Position numbers and translations under genes: made by a program. Below are positions 1 to 10,743 of a DNA stretch of 64,000 nucleotides, in pieces (position 1 is the first letter of the stretch; each line of letters starts with the position of its first letter). Source of the DNA: Xylogone sp. PMI_703. Its lineage: Eukaryota; Ascomycota; Leotiomycetes. The DNA lies in the NCBI GenBank assembly GCA_021399445.1, contig JAJTUQ010000017.1:62001-126000 (forward strand), in the 5' to 3' direction. Under the pieces are notes generated by a model. It did not search any database, was not told the origin of the DNA, and saw nothing but the letters and a program-made list of their open reading frames with translations.

Positions 1-103
1 CTTTATTATAAGTAAGGTAACCAAATATATACAAACAAGTATAAAACGCTTATATTACGTATGTATATCTCCTGATTCTTAATTATATAAATATATTCTG
101 ACA
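1..103 (-). repeat. 3' LTR (partial) of copia element C
   Basis: The first 103 bases match the last part of the 189-bp repeat at 19600-19788, including the shared end ATTCTGACA. The rest of this LTR lies left of the window. Because the copia pol frames lie on the minus strand, this is the element's 3' LTR. Confidence 0.85.
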
Positions 104-1662
104 TCTTCTCATACAACATAATATATCAACATTCAATTACAATTATAACTTATAATACAACTTGTTTAAGCCTTATTAACTCTTATAACAAATACTTAAC
201 TTATAGTACTTACTCTCTCTTATAAAAAGTTTAACCATTTTATAATTACCCTAGATTTACTCTCTTTATAGAAGTTTGATCTAGTTATATTATAATACAA
301 AAGTACCTTTGACATTAAACTTAAACTTGTTTATTATTTCTCTACTAGATCTCTGGCTAAAGTTATTAAACTTTTCTTAATCTTAGTATATCAGAATATT
401 TCCGGAATTACTATATTAATAATTACTTCATGAGTAAGTTTATTAGTTAATAAACTCTAGAAATATACTTAACTTTAAGTTATTTTTTCTTTATTATATC
501 TAAATATATATAATTAAACTATATATTAATATACTTCATTTTCTTATAATATTTATTATTATATATCAATTTTATTATACTTATGTTATTAATATAAAAT
601 GTTAAAGATAATAAGAATTCTTTGTTTAAGTCTTTATATTACTTTTTTGGAAATTTTACTTTTAAACATAAATTCAACTTTTATAAAGCTTGAAGTAATT
701 AACTTTTATCTCTGAGTTATTTATAATATAACTCCTTTAGTACATATAATTATTCAGTCATTAAATAATTTCTGATTATTCTCATTCTTTTATATAACAT
801 TATTATACAGAATATATATATATATTTTTAATTCTTACTTTTTACTATATTTTATTTTTATTAATATAATACTTTTTAGGTATCGAAGAACTTATTTAGC
901 TAATTATAAATATATTACCTAAAGGTCTAATATATAACATAATAACTGGCTAACTAAGTAACTAATATTAAGTCTTATATAATTAGATAAAAATATAAAG
1001 AAATTAATAATCTGACAAAATAACTTTCTTTATAATTAATTAAAAACTTTAAATTTAGGTTATTCTTTCATTAATTCTTTATTTATATCTTATATTCAAG
1101 CTAAAATACTATTTGCTGAAAGTAATAATTATATTAAATTATTATTCAAAAGCTTAAATCTCTTTAATAACTTAATAATGTATATAATCTGATAAATATA
1201 TAAAGACTTAACTTTATAGTTATACTTTATCTAGAAATTAATAAATAACTTTACTTTTTTTAAATCTTTATACTTTCATTAACTCTAAATCTTAGCTTTT
1301 GCTTAATCTACAGTTATATAATCATTTATTACTAGTATATCGTTAATCCATAAAAATATATAAACTTTATTCTTTATATAAAAATTAAAGTTAATTTCAG
1401 AAACCTTAAAACTAATATTTATAAAATATTTATTTATAACTTAAAACTATATTCTAAGAACTTGTTTAAGATTATATAAAACCTTATTTAACTTAATATA
1501 ATATTTCTTCTGGTTATAACTAGAAAAGACATACTCAAAGTAATTTAAAATCTTTATATAAATCTTTTCTTTAAGCTTTAAATAAAGAAATATTATATTT
1601 ATATTTATTTAGTTTACTTCTAAATCTTTTTTAGTTATAATAACTAAAATAACTCATAATAT
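104..1662 (-). pseudogene. Copia pol, reverse transcriptase/RNase H portion
   Basis: Read on the minus strand, this AT-rich stretch gives a degraded Ty1/copia reverse transcriptase. A segment VYIFLWINDILVIND near 1300-1370 sits where copia enzymes have the Y-V-D-D catalytic loop (second residues mutated). It is followed by the usual connection region (KDLKK..LFINFQIKYN) and by a segment like the 'GSLMYLS..TRPDI' block. Stops occur at expected Gln or Trp codons, as RIP produces. It belongs to copia element C, whose remaining internal part resumes at 16372, right of the inserted gypsy-B. Non-functional. Domain borders are approximate. Confidence 0.7.
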
Positions 1663-2020
1663 TGTTACAAACTTAAGTCTCTACCTAGGTCCTATAGAGT
1701 GTACAAGTATATATTAGATCATAAAGGGGTTGGTGAGAGCTTGGGGATCAGTGTAATATAGTATATAATCATAACTATAATTATATAAATAATAATCTAT
1801 ATTATAAGTTAAGCACAAAGCTCTTATTTACTTGGTAATTATTTGTGTTTATATAAACTATGAATTTATCTTGGATTATTTGGATTCTCTAGATTATCAT
1901 AATGATCTTAATGATCTGAATGATTTTTGTCACATGACCCTGGTCCTCATGTCAGGTTCTTTGTGCAGGAACTCGCTTGCCGAGCTTTAGGCTTTCTGTA
2001 CCCTTAGTAAGTTCGTGACA
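1663..2020 (-). repeat. 3' LTR of gypsy-B (358 bp)
   Basis: This is the same length as, and closely similar to, 16014-16371. On the minus strand it begins TGTCACGAAC and ends GTTTGTAACA. It is flanked on the left by AATAT (1658-1662), which matches AATAT at 16372-16376 next to the partner LTR. An internal TATA-like TATATAAA is present. Confidence 0.9.
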
Positions 2021-2110
2021 TTATCCCTCTTTTAGCCTAGCTTTGTCCTGAAGCTTAAAGTTAAGGTAAGAATAATTTTATTATTCTCTAAATTTTCTTT
2101 TCTTTCTATC

Positions 2111-2758
2111 ATACTACTTAAGTATTCTATAGCATAAGAATACTAAGAATTAGTAAAAAAGAAAAAGAGAAGAAATAAAATAAAATTATCAGAGTAAATA
2201 AAATCCAAAAGTGTAAAAATACTTCAGTATAATTATTATAAGCGTTTGAACAAGAAATGTATCATTATTTTCTATTCTTTGTGTTATTCTAAGTGTGTTG
2301 TTATAAGTAATAACATAAAATGTGATATTTATGGCCTTTTTCCTGAGGAGTAGGAGAAGCTGAAGGCTGAGGAAACTTGTTTAGAGGCCGAGGAGGAGGC
2401 CATGGCCTTGGCTGAGCAGGAAGTCTTTGCTTATCGAATATGTTTACAAAAGCTCCAGAAATAGCTGAAAACATATAATGCTGAAATGCTAAGGAGAGGT
2501 TTGAGTAGTTTAGAGGAGTTCGACGTTGTCGAAGAGAAGGAGTATACTAAACAGGAGAGTTCTGATCATATAGTTATAACTTCCTCGGGTAACCTTGTTT
2601 TTTCGGATTCTTAGTTTAATGACCTGTTTAGCGATTTGACACTGAATGACTTAGTTTAGCGTATCTGGCTTTAAACTCCTGAACTTTCTGTTAAATATTC
2701 TTGAGTTTTTCTGCTAGTTCTTAGGTATTTTCTGACTCTGGGTACCTTTTCTATTTAA
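2111..2758 (+). pseudogene. Antisense ORF of gypsy-B: Zn2Cys6-like cluster plus coiled coil
   Basis: A single frame of about 215 codons runs opposite to the pol genes of gypsy-B, starting about 90 bp inside the 3' LTR. Stops sit at likely Gln codons. The first codon is ATA where the gypsy-A homologue has ATG, with the same upstream context (...CTATC). Near 2245-2325 a pattern Y-x2-Y-x6-C-x8-Y-x2-C-x8-C-D is seen. If Tyr replaces Cys (TGT/TGC to TAT/TAC, a RIP change) this is the fungal Zn2Cys6 spacing C-x2-C-x6-C-x5-12-C-x2-C-x6-8-C. A long Glu/Leu/Gln-rich helix follows (about 2335-2545), with LQKLQKQ and then RGLSSLEEFDVVEEKE. That helix matches LRL-KQQ...SLYSLDELDAEEEKE in the antisense ORF of gypsy-A. 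A DNA-binding role is inference only. Confidence 0.72.
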
Positions 2759-3423
2759 TTAAATACTAAACTTTTTTTCTGAAGATCCTTTGTCCTTTTA
2801 TATTTTCTACTTTGTATTCTTTTTCTAGATTAAGATTTTTTACTTCTAAATATATAATTATTAATATTTCTAGTAATATTTGTTTTAGTATAATGATATA
2901 AAAGACTAAGTATATTTTAATGTCTTTAAGTAATTTTAACTTATATATTACTTATTCTAAAACTTTGTCGATTTTTAGTAATCTTATTTTCTTGAAATCC
3001 AATAATTTACTTAGTTTTTTAATTTTGATGAATTTTCGTAAAAAGTATACTTTATCTTTTTTCTTAAATATAAATTTTCTTCTATATTATTTGTTATAAT
3101 ATTTTTTCATTCTTTCTTTGACTTTTTCTAGGTTTTGTTGTATAACTGTTTATGTTTCCTTGATAAGCTTGACTCTTTCTTTTATTATTATTATTATATT
3201 AAGTGTTTTTTTCCATAAATATGTTATATTTATTTCTTTTCCGAAATTTATGTAATAAAGTGACATTTGTGTACTGTTATACTTTACTCTGTTATATGTA
3301 CATTATGCTATTAGTAATAGTTTAACTTAATTATTCTATAAATAATTGATATATGTCCTGAAGTATTGTTTAAGTATTTAAATTAGTTTTTCAATACTTT
3401 TGTCGGTTTGTGCCTATCCTTTA
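2700..3423 (-). pseudogene. Gypsy-B integrase C-terminal part and tail
   Basis: On the minus strand the sequence just left of gypsy-A continues the integrase core: KGQAQTDKSIEKLIQILKQY, corresponding to the 'QTDGQTERVNQ.LEQYLR' region of gypsy integrases. The downstream part resembles the basic linker and chromodomain-like tail but is too degraded to define. The upstream half of the same domain lies at 10744 onward. Confidence 0.7.
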
Positions 3424-3428
3424 ATGAC

Positions 3429-4049
3429 TGTCACGACCCCGCAGGGTTGTGACAAGCAACCTGAATATAGGGCCCTATAGCCGTCGCCTCAGTTAAATAA
3501 GTATAAATTAAGACGGCTATCAGGGACCTGGTAATAGTATTACTAATATTATCACATTACTAGTATTAGCGAAAAGATAGTACAAGTTCAATATTAATAT
3601 TATAAAAAGGGTTGTATAAGTTAAAGGATAATATTATCGAAGTTATAGTATTAATCCTTTAGTTATACTAACTAAGTAATAATATTATCAGGAAATTAAT
3701 ACTACCTTTCTGCTTGTGTTAGTTATTTGCTTATATGTGCAAAAAACTAATACTAGTAAATAAACAAGCATATGACAAATAAGACCAGATAGGATTTCTT
3801 GGATCCAGGACTGGATAAGATCTCTTGGATCCAGGACCATAAAGATCTAGGCAGATCTAGTTACTAATATATATTATATAAATAGATAGTTTTACAGTAG
3901 ATAAGAGCCTTGTGCTTAACTTAATTGATTTACAGTATATTTGTATTTCATAGTAACTACCCTAAGCCTTGTGAAGTTATTCTCTTGTCCTTTACCTTTA
4001 TTTATTATTTGAGTGATAGATAACCTCAAACCTTTGTAGGAACGTTATA
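3429..4049 (+). repeat. 5' LTR of gypsy-A (621 bp)
   Basis: It starts TGTCACGACCCCGCAGGGTTG, a short internal inverted repeat (GTCACGACCC/GGGTTGTGAC), and ends GGAACGTTATA. It aligns over its full length with 10118-10738. A TATATAAATAG promoter-like box occurs near 3875. Confidence 0.93.
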
Positions 4050-4078
4050 CTTTGAGTACCTTGAAACTCGAAGGTACT

Positions 4079-4990
4079 ATGGCCAGAGACTCGTCTTTAC
4101 AACAGAACCCTCAAGCCCCCGAGGCTAGCTTTAACTCGACGACTAACTTTATTAAAAGAAAGCTAGACCTAGGAAAGATTGAAAGCTTTAGAGGAGACAG
4201 GTCTAAGTTGAAATTTTTCAAGTTTTGAATTTATCTATATTTGAACTTGCATAAGGACAAGTTTCAAAATGACTTTCAACAGATTATATGGCTGTTCACT
4301 TACCTGGAAGGAGAAGTGTTACAATGAGCTTTGTCATATATAGAGAACTTCGAGAACTTTACCGAAAAAGATAAAAGAAGATGGCAGGATATCATTAACT
4401 TGTTTGTATTTTTCAAGAACTTTAAAGAGAAAATGGAAAAAGTCTTCGGGGATCTTCATAAAACAGACAGGGTAAAACAGTAATTATATACCTTAAAATA
4501 GACTGGCTCTGTTTTTGTTTATAATACTAAATTCTGACAACTGAGTAATATGATTAGTTAGGAGGATAGAGTATTGATGTTTTAGTATTACTAAAGGTTG
4601 AAAGAATTTATTAAGGACAAATTGACTCATATCAGACCTCGCCTGGATACACTAGTCAAGCAGATGAGGGAGGCCGAGGAGATTAACAATTTTCAATATA
4701 AATAACACATAAAAAAGAAAGAAAGAATTCTTTATTCTTTATAAACAAATAAACAAAAAGACTATATTAATGATCAAGAAGACTTAATAGACCTCGATAA
4801 GATCACAGGAGGAAGAAGACAAAATCCTAAGAATTATAACAAAAAATTACTTAAAGGAAAAAACAAATATAACCTGACTCTTGAACAATACAAAAAAAAG
4901 AAAGAAAAGAAACTCTGTTATAAGTATGGACAAGCTAGACATACTGCCCAAGAATATAATAACAAGGACAGAAGAAAGCTAAAGGAGGCC
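4079..4990 (+). pseudogene. Gypsy-A Gag
   Basis: The structural capsid/nucleocapsid protein of the retrotransposon. The ATG at 4079 (MARDSSLQQNPQAPEASF) follows the LTR by 29 bp. The frame continues without shift through the capsid-like region to a CCHC zinc knuckle at about 4916-4960 (C-Y-K-Y-G-x4-H...E-Y), where the second and fourth Cys are now Tyr. In-frame TAA/TGA codons mark RIP. The same frame runs on into protease, so Gag and protease were probably translated as one polyprotein. Confidence 0.8.
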
Positions 4991-6600
4991 AAAACTATAT
5001 TTATAATATCTTTGGCCAAAGACCATAAATCCTACGATTTAGGTAACATCTCATTGGTGGGATGGAGCGACTTTGACGAGTTACCAGAGAATGTTAGAGA
5101 TTGGTCCATGGACCAGATTTTACAAAAATTTCCTACAGAAGATCTTACGACAGAAGTCTATTATAATACCAGGAGCATGATATCTTCAAGAGTCTTTTCT
5201 CTTACTGTCAGTAAGTTAGATATATTAATATTTGTTGTAAAAGAAGTGAAATAACAGGGTTTGGAAATTATTAATTTTAACAATTTCTTTCTAGAAGAAT
5301 ATTAGGACATTACTGACCTGTTGGACCTGTTTCTCCCAGGACAAGTTGGGGAAGAACTGATGATCCGAGAAAAGTTTCAGGGCAATTTTAATTAAGTTAA
5401 CTAGGAATCCCCGAAAAGAAAGAGATATACTAGAATTTCACTAATGTATTTTTTATATACAATACTCAAGGCATCAGAACTTAACCAAAGAATGGCAGAA
5501 GAATCCTTTCGGAAAGTCTTCTGGGGTTTTAAGCTCTTTAACCACATAAAGCAAGAGGATTTTATTGCCCAACCTTACCAAACAAACAAGCCACAAGTAA
5601 ACGAAAGAATGATATTAGTTAGAACAGCTTTTTACTTTGACAGAAGTTATATAGAAATTTAGAGATTAGTCAAAAGAAATATCCTTTAGGATATATCACT
5701 TTAATAAGATAAACTTCTTTAGTACAGAATATGGAAATTAAGAACAATAATTAAAGTTATATAGTTTAACTTCGAAAAAATCATTATCAACAGACTATAT
5801 TATGATGACCTAGTACTTTATTCCCTGGGAGAAAATATATAACTATCCCGACAAAACTCCCACGCTTAAATTGTGTATTATGAAGACCAAGAGAAGATGT
5901 ACTGGGCCAAAAAAGAAATATATCGAAAAACAATTTTCTATATAAAACATCAAAAGTAATGTTATAGTTATAAGATAAGTTATTATTATAAGTTTAATGA
6001 CGAATAGATGTTCTTTAAGAAATATATCAACAACCTGTTCAACCTAAGAAAGCTTAGAGCAAAAAAAGTATTACCTCAGATGATTTAAAAAGAGGAATTT
6101 AATACAGAATTCGCTTTTAATATATTTATGGCTGGCGAAAAAGAAGTCATCCGGTTGGATGTTAAGTTTAATAACAGAAACCTTAAAACTTTAGTAGATT
6201 CGGGAAGCCAGATTAACTTAATCTTACCATAAGTCACTAAGACAATAAACATATAGACTAAAGTCTATAATCAACTTTTATGAATGGCTGACAGCTCATT
6301 AACAAAAAAAAAAGTATTCACCAGAATTAAACCTCTTATTATGAGGATTAGAAACCATAAAGAATAAATCCGGTTTGAAGTTTCCTCTTTTGGAAAAGAA
6401 AATATTATCCTAGGATAACCTTGGTTAGAATTTTATAACCTAAACATTAACTGGAAAACAAAGAAATTAACATTTAAATATTACTATAATACTAGACCAA
6501 AAGAATAACTTATGTAAGATATTTTTACTGTTGAACTTACTTAAGATAACTTCTAGAATAAACTGGACATTCTTCCGGAAAAATACTAAAACTATCGTAA
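4991..6600 (+). pseudogene. Gypsy-A linker and aspartic protease
   Basis: This continues the Gag frame. Two short stretches without stops are visible (5012-5254 and 5444-5662), but neither is an independent gene. A retropepsin motif L-V-D-S-G-S-Q-I-N-L lies at about 6188-6217, with the catalytic Asp retained. A downstream I-I-L-G element (about 6405) corresponds to the usual 'ILG..WL' strand. Function: processing of the Gag-Pol polyprotein. Dead through multiple stops. Confidence 0.75.
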
Positions 6601-6719
6601 GTTATTTACTTTATGACCAAAAATGTAACTTTACCCTTACACAAAGAATAAGACCACGAAATCATTTTCTAAGAAAGTATAACCCTTTTATATAAACTTA
6701 TTTATAGAACAAATCCTGC

Positions 6720-7950
6720 CAGGGATAAAATCCTAAAAGAATGACTAAATGAACAGACCACGAAGAGCTTCTACAGAGAGTCAAGCTCTTCGTGAAGAAC
6801 ACCATTAATATAAGTACTAAAGCTAGACAACCCCCAGGGAAGACTATGTAAAGATTACAAAAATTTAAACAATAAAACCATAAAAAACAAATACCCATTA
6901 CCTCATATTAACAGTATACAAAATATACTCATTAAAGCTAGATATTTTACGAAATTAAACTTTACTACAAGGTTTAACTTAATAAGGATCAAAGAGGGAC
7001 ATGAGTAATATATTGTTATTTGAACTAAATATAGACTTTATGAACTATTGGTTATACCTTTTAATTTAACAAATATATTAGTAATTATGCAGAAAGTGAA
7101 TAATATAATTTTGAAATTATATTTAGATTACTTTATAATAATGTATTTAGATAATATCTTGATTTATTCTAAGATGTTAAAAGAATATAAATAATACATT
7201 TATACTATACTTAAAACATTAATTAATAACGACATAAAGTGTAAACTAATTAAGTACTAGTTCAATACAACAGAAGTGAAATTCTTAAGTAAAATAGTTT
7301 TAGACAAAGGATTTTGAATAGACCTAGAAAAAGTAAAAGTTATTAAAGAATAATTTACTCCAAAAACAGTCAAAAAAGTCTAATAGTTTAACGGACTTGT
7401 TAATTACTATAGACATTATATGACAATTTACTTGAAGTTAGCTAGCCCATTGACAGAATTAACAAAGAAAGATATACCCTTTGTTTGGGAAGAGAGGCAA
7501 GAAAAAGCTTTCCAAGAGGTTAAAGATCAGTTCGACAAAGACTGAATATTAGCTTATGCTGATCCCGAGAAACCATACTTGCTGGAAATAGATGCCTCAA
7601 GTAAGGTATTAAGTGGAATCTTATCACAAAGGGATGACAAAGGACATTAGAGGCCAGTAGCCTTTTACTCTCGAAAGTTTATTCTAATTAAGTTAAATTA
7701 CAATATCTACGAGAAGGAACTCTTGGCCATCGTAGATTGCTGTAAGCATTAGAAAGTTTACTTATGTAGTATCAAATATCTATTCGAGATTTTATTAGAC
7801 CACAAGAATTTAACAACTTTCATGATCATTAAAGATCTCAACAATAGATAAGTACATTAGTACAAAACATTAACATAATACGATTTCAGGATTCGCCATG
7901 TCCAAGGATCAGAGAATGCTAAGGCCAATACTCTGAGCAAGTAACTAGAC
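6720..7950 (+). pseudogene. Gypsy-A reverse transcriptase and RNase H
   Basis: The frame is shifted by one base relative to gag-protease, somewhere in 6600-6720. Visible RT blocks are GRLCKDYKNLNNKTIKNKYPLP (split by no gap, about 6838-6903) and the catalytic loop Y-L-D-N (normally Y-x-D-D) at about 7144-7155. RNase H follows from about 7440: LLEIDASSKVLSGILSQ holds the first catalytic Asp, then [19 protein letters not shown] and the LLDHKNL block. It ends with RIRHVQGSENAKANTLS, the typical D-x-L-S terminus with the Asp now Asn. The final catalytic Asp and the YxDD loop are thus both damaged. Confidence 0.85.
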
Positions 7951-8149
7951 TACATAGAAAGAAGTTTTAAGCAAGAATTCACCATGTTTAAGAAAGAAAG
8001 CAATACCTTATACTTTAACCATGTACAAGTATTAATAGTCACGCAGGTTATTAACGAGGAATGGCTAAAAAAGATTAAGTTAATCACTACAGAAGAGAAA
8101 GAAATCACTAAAGATCTTGAGGCTAGTTGGCTCAAGGATCAGGAATTCC

Positions 8150-9573
8150 CGGGCATTTAACTAAAGGACAGGAGAGTATTTGTCCTACTAATAATTACTC
8201 AAGAGTTTGTGAAAGAATAACACGAATTATCTATATATGGTCACCAAGGAATCATTAAGACCAAGAACAGGTTACAACAAGAATTCTTTATCCTTAAACT
8301 CCAGCAGGAAGTTACTAAAGTCATCAATAATTATAACGTTTGTCATAGAGCTAAAACATCAAGAAAGAAACCTGTAGGACAATTAATATCTCTTCAGATA
8401 CCAGAGAAACTTTGGACTTCTATTTCATGGAATTTCATCACAGAATTATCCTTATCAAGAAGTGCCAACAGACCAGATGAAGATCATTATGACTTAATTC
8501 TCACTATAGTAAATAGACTTACAAAATACTTTATTATATTATTATAAAAGGAAATATAGACAGTTAAAAATTTAACAGAAATCATAATTTCCAGGGTTAT
8601 AGTAGATTATGACATTTTAGCAGAAATTATCTCGGACAAAGATAAGCTTTTTACGTCGAAATTCTGGGAAATAATCTGTAAGAGATTAGGTATTAAAAGA
8701 AAAATTATTACAAAAAGATAAGCTCAGACAAACGGACAGACTAAGCGAATCAACCAGATCATAGGAGTTTATTTTCGTTATTATGTAGATTATAAATAAT
8801 CAAATTAGAAAAATCTCTTACCAATAACATAATTAATATATAATAACACAAAAAGCGAAATTACTAAAATTATACTTTTCTTTGTGAATTATGGCTACAA
8901 AGCTTAAACCCACTTCATAAAAGCAGAAGTAAGAAACATTTCCAAGATAGTTGAACAATAAACAGATAAATTAGAAAAAATCTACAATTACTTGAAGTAT
9001 AACATCAAATTCGTATAAGAACACATGAAAAAGTACTATAATCAAAAGTATAGTATGGAACCTGAACTTGAAAAAAAAAAAAAAATTTATATTATTCACA
9101 GATTTATTAAAACGATAAGACCAAACAATAAATTAAACTGGAAAAAGATTAGACTATACAAAATCAAAAAAAGATTAAAAAATCTGACATATAAACTAGA
9201 ATTCCTTAATACTATACGAATATACCTAGTATTTCATACAGTCATACTAGAAAAAGTATCACCAAGATCGCTACCAGCTCTGGACTTAGAACTAAAATAA
9301 GATCCAAACATGGAATAGGAAATAGAAGAAATCCTAGATAACAAGTTAATAAGAAACAAGAAATAATACTTGGTCAGATGGAAAGAATAAGAGGAATATG
9401 GATAGTTAGACACTTGGGAACCAGAGAAGCATCTTACTAATTCTAATGAGCTCTTGGAGGAGTACGAACGGGCGAAGCAAGCCAGGATAGATCGAATGGA
9501 ACATTGGCATAAACAGCGAAATCAACGTTGGAGGGGAAGGCCTCAGAGGGGCCAGTCTTGGCCTGATGAGTAG
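8150..9573 (+). pseudogene. Gypsy-A integrase with C-terminal chromodomain
   Basis: It starts with a zinc-binding HHCC region (HGHQG...C..C-type, Cys partly lost). The catalytic core includes WNFITELSLS, an ISDKDKLFTSKFW stretch and AQTNGQTKRINQ. From about 9300 a chromodomain is readable: EIEEILDNK, YLVRWKEQEE and TWEPEKHLTN. This puts the element in the chromoviruses, whose chromodomain is known to guide integration into heterochromatin. The frame ends at TAG 9571-9573, after a basic tail (HWHKQRNQRWRGRPQRG). The last 130 bp overlap the antisense ORF on the opposite strand. Confidence 0.87.
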
Positions 9574-10027
9574 TTTCTGCTTGCTGTAACACTTTGTCTT
9601 CCTTTTGCTTCTGTTCGCTTCTCTCCTTTTCCTCTTCAGCATCTAACTCATCCAGAGAATAAAGACTACGGCAAACTATTTTAGCCTTACGCTCATCGAG
9701 CAGACATTGCTGTTTTCACAGACGGAGAATCTTCATCATAGTGTTTTCTTCTTTCTCTTTCAATTTCTTACGTTACTTATTAATAGCTTCTTAACCCTCA
9801 GATAAGGTAGCCTTTGTATTATAACTAATACACTTTTTTCGAATATACTCCATGTAACGAGATGACCTGTTAAAGTTAACCAAATACTTATAATCCTCAG
9901 CTTCGCAAAAAGAACAAAGAATCATTTCATCGCTAACGTTATCAAGATAATGAGCTAGGCAGATGTGTTTGTAATCTTTCCTTGACTCTTCGGTGTCTGT
10001 GGACTCAAGTTGACGCTTTGGGGGCAT
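9443..10027 (-). pseudogene. Antisense ORF of gypsy-A: Zn2Cys6-like cluster plus coiled coil
   Basis: An ORF of 195 codons on the strand opposite to pol, lying between the chromodomain and the 3' LTR, with three RIP-type internal stops. The first 78 codons are open (start ATG 10027, MPPKRQLEST). Residues 38-69 read C38-x2-C41-x6-Y48-x9-Y58-x2-Y61-x7-Y69. With Cys at the Tyr positions this is exactly the fungal Zn2Cys6 spacing. Residues about 84-150 form a charged coiled coil (KKLKEKEE, LDELDAEEEKERSEQKQKE). Homologous antisense ORFs are seen in gypsy-B (2111-2758) and in the element at the right edge (63838 on). I do not know of a named protein family for it. A transcription-factor-like role is inference. 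Confidence 0.78.
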
Positions 10028-10104
10028 GATGGGAAGGAGGGAAGGTTTGAATTGTTGTGAGGTCTTCTATGTCCTAGTTATAAGTTTCGGGACGAAGTTA
10101 AGCT

Positions 10105-10117
10105 AGGAAGGGGATAG
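10105..10117 (+). other. Polypurine tract of gypsy-A
   Basis: AGGAAGGGGATAG lies directly before the 3' LTR start TGTCAC, the expected place for plus-strand priming. The same motif (on the other strand, TTATCCCTTTCCT) borders the LTR at 63748. Confidence 0.8.
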
Positions 10118-10738
10118 TGTCACAACCCCGTAGGATTATGACAAGTAACTTGAATATAGGGCCCTATAACTGTCGCCTTAGTTAAATAAGTATAAATTAA
10201 GACAGTTATCAGGGACCTGGTAATGGTATTGCTAATATTATTACATTACTAGTATTAGCGAAAAGATAGTATAAGTTCAACATTAGTATTATAAAAAAGG
10301 TTATACAAGTTAAAGAATAGTATTATCGAAGTTATAGTACTAACCTTTTAGTTGTACTAACTAGGTGATAGTATTATCGGGAAATTAGTACTACTTTTCT
10401 GCTTGTACTAGTTATTTGCTTATATGTGCAAAAAGCTAATACTAACAAATAAGTAAGCATGTGACAAATAGGACTGGATAGGATCTCTTGGATCCAGGAC
10501 CGGATAAGATCTCTTGGATCCAGGACTATAAGGATCCAGGCGGATCCAGTCACCAATACATACTATATAAGTAGATAGTTTTACAGTAGATAGAAGTCTC
10601 GTGCTCAACTTAATTGATTTATAGTATACCTGCATTTCATAGTAACTACCTTAAGCCTTGTGAAGCTATTCTCTTGCCCTTTACCTTCATCTATCATTTG
10701 AGTGATAGATAACCTTAAACCCTTGTAGGAACGTTACA
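10118..10738 (+). repeat. 3' LTR of gypsy-A (621 bp)
   Basis: Partner of 3429-4049, of identical length. It ends GGAACGTTACA and is followed by the TSD ATGAC. A 22-bp hairpin (ATCTATCA-TTTGAG-TGATAGAT) is at 10689-10710. Confidence 0.93.
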
Positions 10739-10743
10739 ATGAC

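Larger units (their letters stand above)
3429..10738 (+). mobile_element. Chromodomain gypsy-A, complete but RIP-mutated
   Basis: A 7.3-kb chromovirus with 621-bp LTRs at 3429-4049 and 10118-10738, flanked by a perfect TSD ATGAC (3424-3428 and 10739-10743). Plus-strand order is gag, protease, reverse transcriptase, RNase H, integrase, chromodomain, then an antisense ORF, a polypurine tract and the 3' LTR. It sits inside the integrase gene of gypsy-B. LTRs of the same family occur at 14670, 41902, 43608, 56706 and 63164. Confidence 0.95.
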
